Below are positions 59,307 to 64,000 of a stretch of 64,000 bases of DNA, piece by piece. Position numbers and translations under genes: made by a program. This DNA is from Cunninghamia lanceolata. Its lineage: Eukaryota > Streptophyta > Pinopsida > Cupressales > Cupressaceae. The notes beneath the pieces were generated by a model. It saw only the letters and a list, made by a program, of their open reading frames with translations. It made no database searches and was not told the DNA's origin. Every line of letters starts with the position of its first letter. Position 1 is the stretch's first letter. The DNA is taken from the NCBI GenBank assembly GCA_027924645.1, contig BSBN01001807.1, forward strand, positions 11,612,001 to 11,676,000. Reading direction: 5' to 3'.

Positions 59307-60865
59307 TGTCATGTCCCATGAAATGTTCCATATGTTTACAATGCTATCCGACTAAGATATGATAAGAAACAAATACCATTCCTAAAGCAAGTGATCAAGT
59401 GATATGAAGGGTTCTAATAAAAAAGACTCATTTTTGAAATGAGTAAAGACGCCTGATTAGACAAAGAAATAGCAGTGAGATTTATATTAAAGATAATGAC
59501 TATATCTATGGCCGAATCGCTTCATCAGCAAATGGTTAAAGACAGCAACTAAGATCAGTTCTAAGGGCAGCATATTAATGAAAAGGATACGATTTGGAAG
59601 ATAAAGTGTGGTTAGCATATATAAAGTATTAGTGAGGCTTTGGGAATAAGACGAACGATTTGTTAATGATATACCATATGATGCAAGGGATATACGTGGC
59701 CTTGTGAAGAAGTGTGAATTGTTTAAGAGGAAGAGTGATTTCCTTAAGACAACAATTAAATGTGAAATAGAGCGACTAATATATGTTATTAGATAAGACA
59801 AGAATCGTTATGAGATACGAGACAAGATGATACAAATTATTAAAGGCAGCGATCAATGTCTGAAAGCTGTGATCATTCTTAAAAAGGTGCAATCTGTTGT
59901 TAACAAGGAGTTTATGAACAAGAGACAGTGATCCATTTTAAAGTATAAGACTATTAAACGAAGGAACATAATAATTCAGCAAGGGCAGCGATTATTAAGG
60001 ATCAAAGGGACACCTCCATTGGGAAGGGTGCATCCATTATGAAAAGATGTCTCTCTTAATGAAAACAAGAAGATATAAATTCAGATTGCAATGTAGAAGA
60101 GAGGGGGGAGAATAACGGATATGATATACAGCAGTTCTCATATAGAACAATATCGATCAATCATCAAGCAATTTGGATCATTGGATCATTAAATATAATA
60201 GCAGACATTCGATCTGCAGAAATATATCTATTTAATCAGTCATATAGATTAATAAAGACAGCAAGGACTACATCGCAAACTCTGAACTGAACTAGGAATT
60301 CAATAAGAAACATTATTGGATATACACAGCAGGTCAGATCATTATTGACTGTTGATTGTCTTACTTATTGCATATCACTGCCATTTATATATAACTTGAG
60401 ACTCACCAGTCAAAGAAGAATGGTGAGGGGACTGTGGAGGGAACCCTGCCATGCCTCCTTGAGGGACTGTTTGGAGGGAGAACTGATTAACACCCTGCCA
60501 TGCCTCCTTGAGGAGACTATATAGAGGCATTGTTGACAGTCTACACCCTGCCATGCCTCCCAACACCATCCACTTCTATGACTGAGTTTAGTGACAGAGT
60601 TAGATGCATAGTAATGAATATATGATCTCTCTATATTGATATTATTTATGAATTGGAATGCAAGGAAAATCTTATCTAACCCTAATGGTTAAAGATGTAT
60701 ATTTGTATATCTATATTTTGTATATGTGTTTTCTTATGTCATGATTACAGAATTCAAGCACAAGAATTATGTAGTTTTGAAGATAATATAATGGTAATTC
60801 TAAAACCCTAAACCCTAACTTGTGTTTTTGAATTTTCTAGGGCAAATTAGGTAAGGGACATTACA
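59307..60865 (+). mobile_element. Solo LTR, 1.56 kb
   Basis: Begins TGTCATGTCCC and ends GGGACATTACA (inverted termini), with exact flanking duplication ATTAG (59302-59306, 60866-60870). A plus-strand TATATATAA at about 60385 suggests the orientation. It holds three copies of ACCCTGCCATGCCTCC (60443, 60492, 60544). The terminal bases resemble those of the LTR element at 33451-39814, but the bodies do not match by eye. Confidence 0.85.
60443..60559. repeat. Three ACCCTGCCATGCCTCC repeats
   Basis: Identical 16-bp cores at 60443-60458, 60492-60507 and 60544-60559, about 50 bp apart, just downstream of the solo LTR's TATA box. Confidence 0.9.
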
Positions 60866-61031
60866 ATTAGAAATACAAAAAATAAGTAATTATTCTTTAG
60901 TCTCAATGTCATAATTACATCATAGAGATTTAAAACTTGCTTTAATTCAATCCAATGAGTATGAGCATGGTAAAGACAATACTAACACTGTCCGCCCATG
61001 GATTCAATTCTCACTCTGATTGCATCCATAT

Positions 61032-63047
61032 TTATTCACATGAATTTGCTTCAACCCAGTCAAACGCAATTGGGCTGAGATATGGCTGAGGAATTCCAAA
61101 GGAATCAACAAGGGCCAATGCATATGGTCGTAACTCCTTACACAATTCTCCCACTTCCTTCAGGATCACTTGTGAATGTTGTGGTGTTAAATATCCATAT
61201 CTGTATTAAATTAACATCAACATCACCTTCGTTCTTTTATGACCTTGGAATATTATATAATGAAAATAACTACGCAGAAAACCATAGAGATAAAAATAGC
61301 CATTTATTCTTCATAACTGGTTTACTTCATTTCTTTCTAGTATATGCATACCTGAGGAATGAAATGTCTTCTTCAAGACTGACCAATACATACAAGGTCC
61401 TCAATAGTCCTAGAACATCCTACAATGCCAGAGTCCTTGTAAGAATGCAGACAGGATAATAGCTTCTGTCAGATTATTCCTAAGCATAAGACTGGGACAT
61501 AAATTCAGTCACCTTCATAGAATCAGAAGAACTGAGCTTTGCCTCTGTGGAAATAATGGAATCTAGCGCCGCTCGTTGAGAGAAAGCTCTCCCCAAGTCC
61601 TCTGCCAACTTGTAGCTCTAATAATCATCAAATCAAAGCAAATCAAAAGTTCCAGAGATTGAGAGAGATGAGATTTAAATGCACTAAAAAAATCCAGAGA
61701 AAGAACATTTTCCAAGTAATATCAAATGCATACATACCATGGTGAAAGTGATTGTTGTACTTTTGCCTAGTGAAACAAATTGAGATATTTCCATTGCAAA
61801 ACGTTCCAACAAATCACGCTCTCGTAAACAGAAAATATCAACCTGCCCTACAATGCACTTCTTAGTTACAAGTACACTTACAAACCAACCTTATGTTGAT
61901 GTACATAGCATAGCATAGCAGCACTCAAACCAAAACAAATAACAGATTAAACCAGAAAGGGCTCACTTGAAATATAATGCTTCGCAATGTAGATGTGTCA
62001 AGCACTGCTGGAATTACAGGGCAGACATTATTCATGTGGTCTAGGCCCAAGCCCTTAAAGGGTCTTTGCTTCTTATGAGCAGCATAATATTCTCCAAGTA
62101 GTGCTTTACTAACCTGAAGCATAAGAAAGAGATGTTAGGGCAGAGGCAGAGATATATTTCTTTCAGTTTAGACAAAATAGAGCATAGAATCAGATAATTA
62201 AGATGCATTGTAGCCTTCAAACTCCTTGTGATGATAAAAGTACAGAAGAAATCTGCTGAGCTGCATCTTGTCATTATTTGTATTAAATTATTAATAATTA
62301 CAGAAAGATAACTTTTTTCCCACAGACAGCAACTGACAAAATTACCAGGATAGTTATAGCTAGAATTAGAAATACATTGTAGACTCTAGTTAAACTCCAA
62401 TAAATATAAACATAAAATATTACATTTTCTAAAATATTCAAGTTCAATTCCCCTTGGTTAGTATCTCCACTAGCATGCTCCAGGACTAGGCCCCTGTTTG
62501 TGTCCCTTTTGATTATGGGATTTGCTAAAAAACACTCATTTACCAAGAAATTTTTTTAAAATTATGGTTTTCTATTCAGACCATACCTGTTGCATAAGAA
62601 CATTATTGTCTCCTTCAAATGTGGATTGAACATTAAATTCACGCAGGAGTTGACCTACACGATTTTCGGTTTTTAGGCCTTGACCGCCACATGCTTCACG
62701 ACACTCCTGCATCTCAAATATTTTTTACCATTAACTACTTCCAGCTTTTAAGAAAAGCTAAAGACTATAATCAAGCACACACCACAGACACAAACAAAGA
62801 AATCCAAAATTATAAATGGAAATATAATCACTGACACGATTATAGCTCATACATACAATAAAATGATCAAAATTAAATCTGGCCAACATCCTTATTGAAT
62901 TTGAAGACAACCTGTAATGTATCCAAGTTGTGCCATGTGAACATCGCCTTATATCCACTAGAAAGAACATGAATAGTCTTGCTATCAGAAAGGGTCCGTT
63001 TCCAATATATCATCTTGAGATCATTAGCCGCACAACTCATTGCATAT
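61032..63047 (-). CDS. ACX3: Second ACX3-like acyl-CoA oxidase gene, exons 9-15 (5' part outside window)
   Basis: This is an inverted paralogue of the gene at 28044-55065 and converges with it. Minus-strand exons: 63047-62912, 62706-62587, 62113-61967, 61842-61738, 61617-61513, 61419-61352, 61200-61032. Each has exactly the length of its counterpart, all splice sites are GT-AG and no frame is broken. It retains the catalytic FEGDNNVLMQQ. By eye about 25 of 283 residues differ, mostly conservatively. Some residues (FCLRERDLLERF in exon 12) resemble typical ACX3 more than the first copy does. The penultimate Trp is Cys here (ending ANSCE). Intron sequences are also recognisably homologous. Exons 1-8 would lie beyond 64000, so completeness cannot be judged. 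Confidence 0.88.
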
Positions 63048-64000
63048 CTGCACAAACAAAATACTCAACTATTGCTTAAGCAGTTCTTCCTTCCCATTGT
63101 ATCTGCCAACCCTTCAAATTATTTCAAAGATTTCTTCATTAGTATTTGGGTTAATAGTATCAATTTTATACCTTGTTCACGTGACATACTGATTTATCTA
63201 TTTATTTTACATTAGGATAAACATGTACTTTCAAATTAAAGGAGGATAAAAATTTAAGAAATATTTTCATATCAGCTCCTCCTTTCCACCTAAAGAGACA
63301 TGTATGCAAATTAGAGATTACTCGGAAAACAGATTAAAGGAATGCTGTCTCCATTGTTTTAAGGTCTTGAAGAACTGCGAGCAAAATGGAAAGCGTTGTG
63401 TTTGTCATCAAACCTCTGATGCAAGTACAATCCCTACAATGTGACTCCATGCACTTCATCATAATAGAAGGGCACATAATGTCTATCCTTAGAGACTCTG
63501 AACCTCTTCCATCAAATGCGATGCTGATTTCAATTACCCTTTAGCAACCATTCCCAAGGACACAAAGCTTACACCTTTCCCTTTAAGTGAATTTTCCTAA
63601 TGAATAACATACACCACATTGTAAATCTCTTCTATCTTATTATTATATAAATACACAGACATGGAAAACGAACCATGCACCATAATTATTGTGTGGTGTG
63701 GATGCAATATACATGCATGAAACTATGCATTATATCATACACATGTATGCCAAATGGAACCAGACAATAATAAACAAAACCCTCAGATAATTGGATGTTA
63801 GTTCCAGAATACCAATTATGAGGACCTCCCATGAAAATGTGACATGACAAACTCTGAACAACATTACAAGGATACTCCATATCCTATCTTATAATTGTAT
63901 GCCCATTTCCCAGAACCACCTATACCCACAATGCATAAATCACAATAATTACCCTAAATGCGCCAACTAGCTCTTATTAAACGCATAGCTTAAGATCAAA
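63048..64000 (-). other. Intron 8 of the second ACX3-like gene
   Basis: Sequence at about 63220-63400 is the reverse complement homologue of intron 8 of the first gene (about 53000-53220). Exon 8 is not reached before the window ends. Confidence 0.75.

Noticed and set aside
60808..60822. CCCTAAACCCTAA telomere-like repeat
   Set aside because: Only about two units inside a solo LTR; AAACCCTAA boxes are common by chance and in promoters.
1..64000. CRISPR arrays, bacterial operons, rRNA operon or plastid DNA
   Set aside because: None seen; spliced plant genes, hAT and LTR elements show this is nuclear plant DNA.

Overview
This is nuclear DNA from a seed plant, most likely a gymnosperm (probably a conifer). 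The sequence is AT-rich, carries nested and decayed LTR retrotransposons of Ty3/gypsy and Ty1/copia type plus hAT DNA transposons, and holds one plant gene stretched over 27 kb by an 18.5-kb intron full of transposons. The conifer assignment is inference from the giant intron and repeat style; no marker here fixes the species.

Layout. 1-13,049: an Athila/Tat-type Ty3/gypsy element on the minus strand (5' LTR 11,691-13,049, PBS, gag, protease, RT, RNase H, integrase, downstream ORF), whose 3' LTR lies left of the window. It is split between gag and protease by a complete but dead hAT transposon (5,623-9,506; exact 8-bp TSD; five-exon transposase). 13,050-20,998: an older, decayed Ty3/gypsy element on the minus strand with a second (archaeal-type) RNase H lying before its RT. 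It is interrupted by a non-autonomous copia-like element (14,636-17,269, paired LTRs, iMet PBS, 5-bp TSD). About 21-27.5 kb: LTR remains, a (TA)30 microsatellite, a 650-bp GA-rich tract, a 370-bp tandem duplication and a 5S-rRNA-derived sequence.

28,044-55,065 (+): a complete 15-exon peroxisomal acyl-CoA oxidase gene of the ACX3 type. All splice phases agree and give 681 residues with an N-terminal PTS2 signal. Three CACGTG G-boxes lie upstream. Intron 2 (31,650-50,161) holds a 6.4-kb non-autonomous LTR element with an unknown large ORF (33,451-39,814), a 3.8-kb solo LTR (40,055-43,838) with a GGCGCC-motif array, a gypsy gag-PR-RT-RH-INT remnant (about 44.0-48.8 kb) and, inside that remnant, a 906-bp non-autonomous hAT element.

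55,066-61,031: intergenic DNA with a gypsy gag remnant, a small retroposon with a 16-bp TSD, and a 1.56-kb solo LTR with TSD ATTAG. 61,032-63,047 (-): exons 9-15 of a second ACX3-like gene, intact in frame and roughly 90% identical in protein, arranged tail-to-tail with the first; its 5' half lies beyond the right edge.

Functionally, the window centres on a tail-to-tail pair of fatty-acid beta-oxidation genes. Nearly everything else is mobile DNA, and most of its reading frames are broken.
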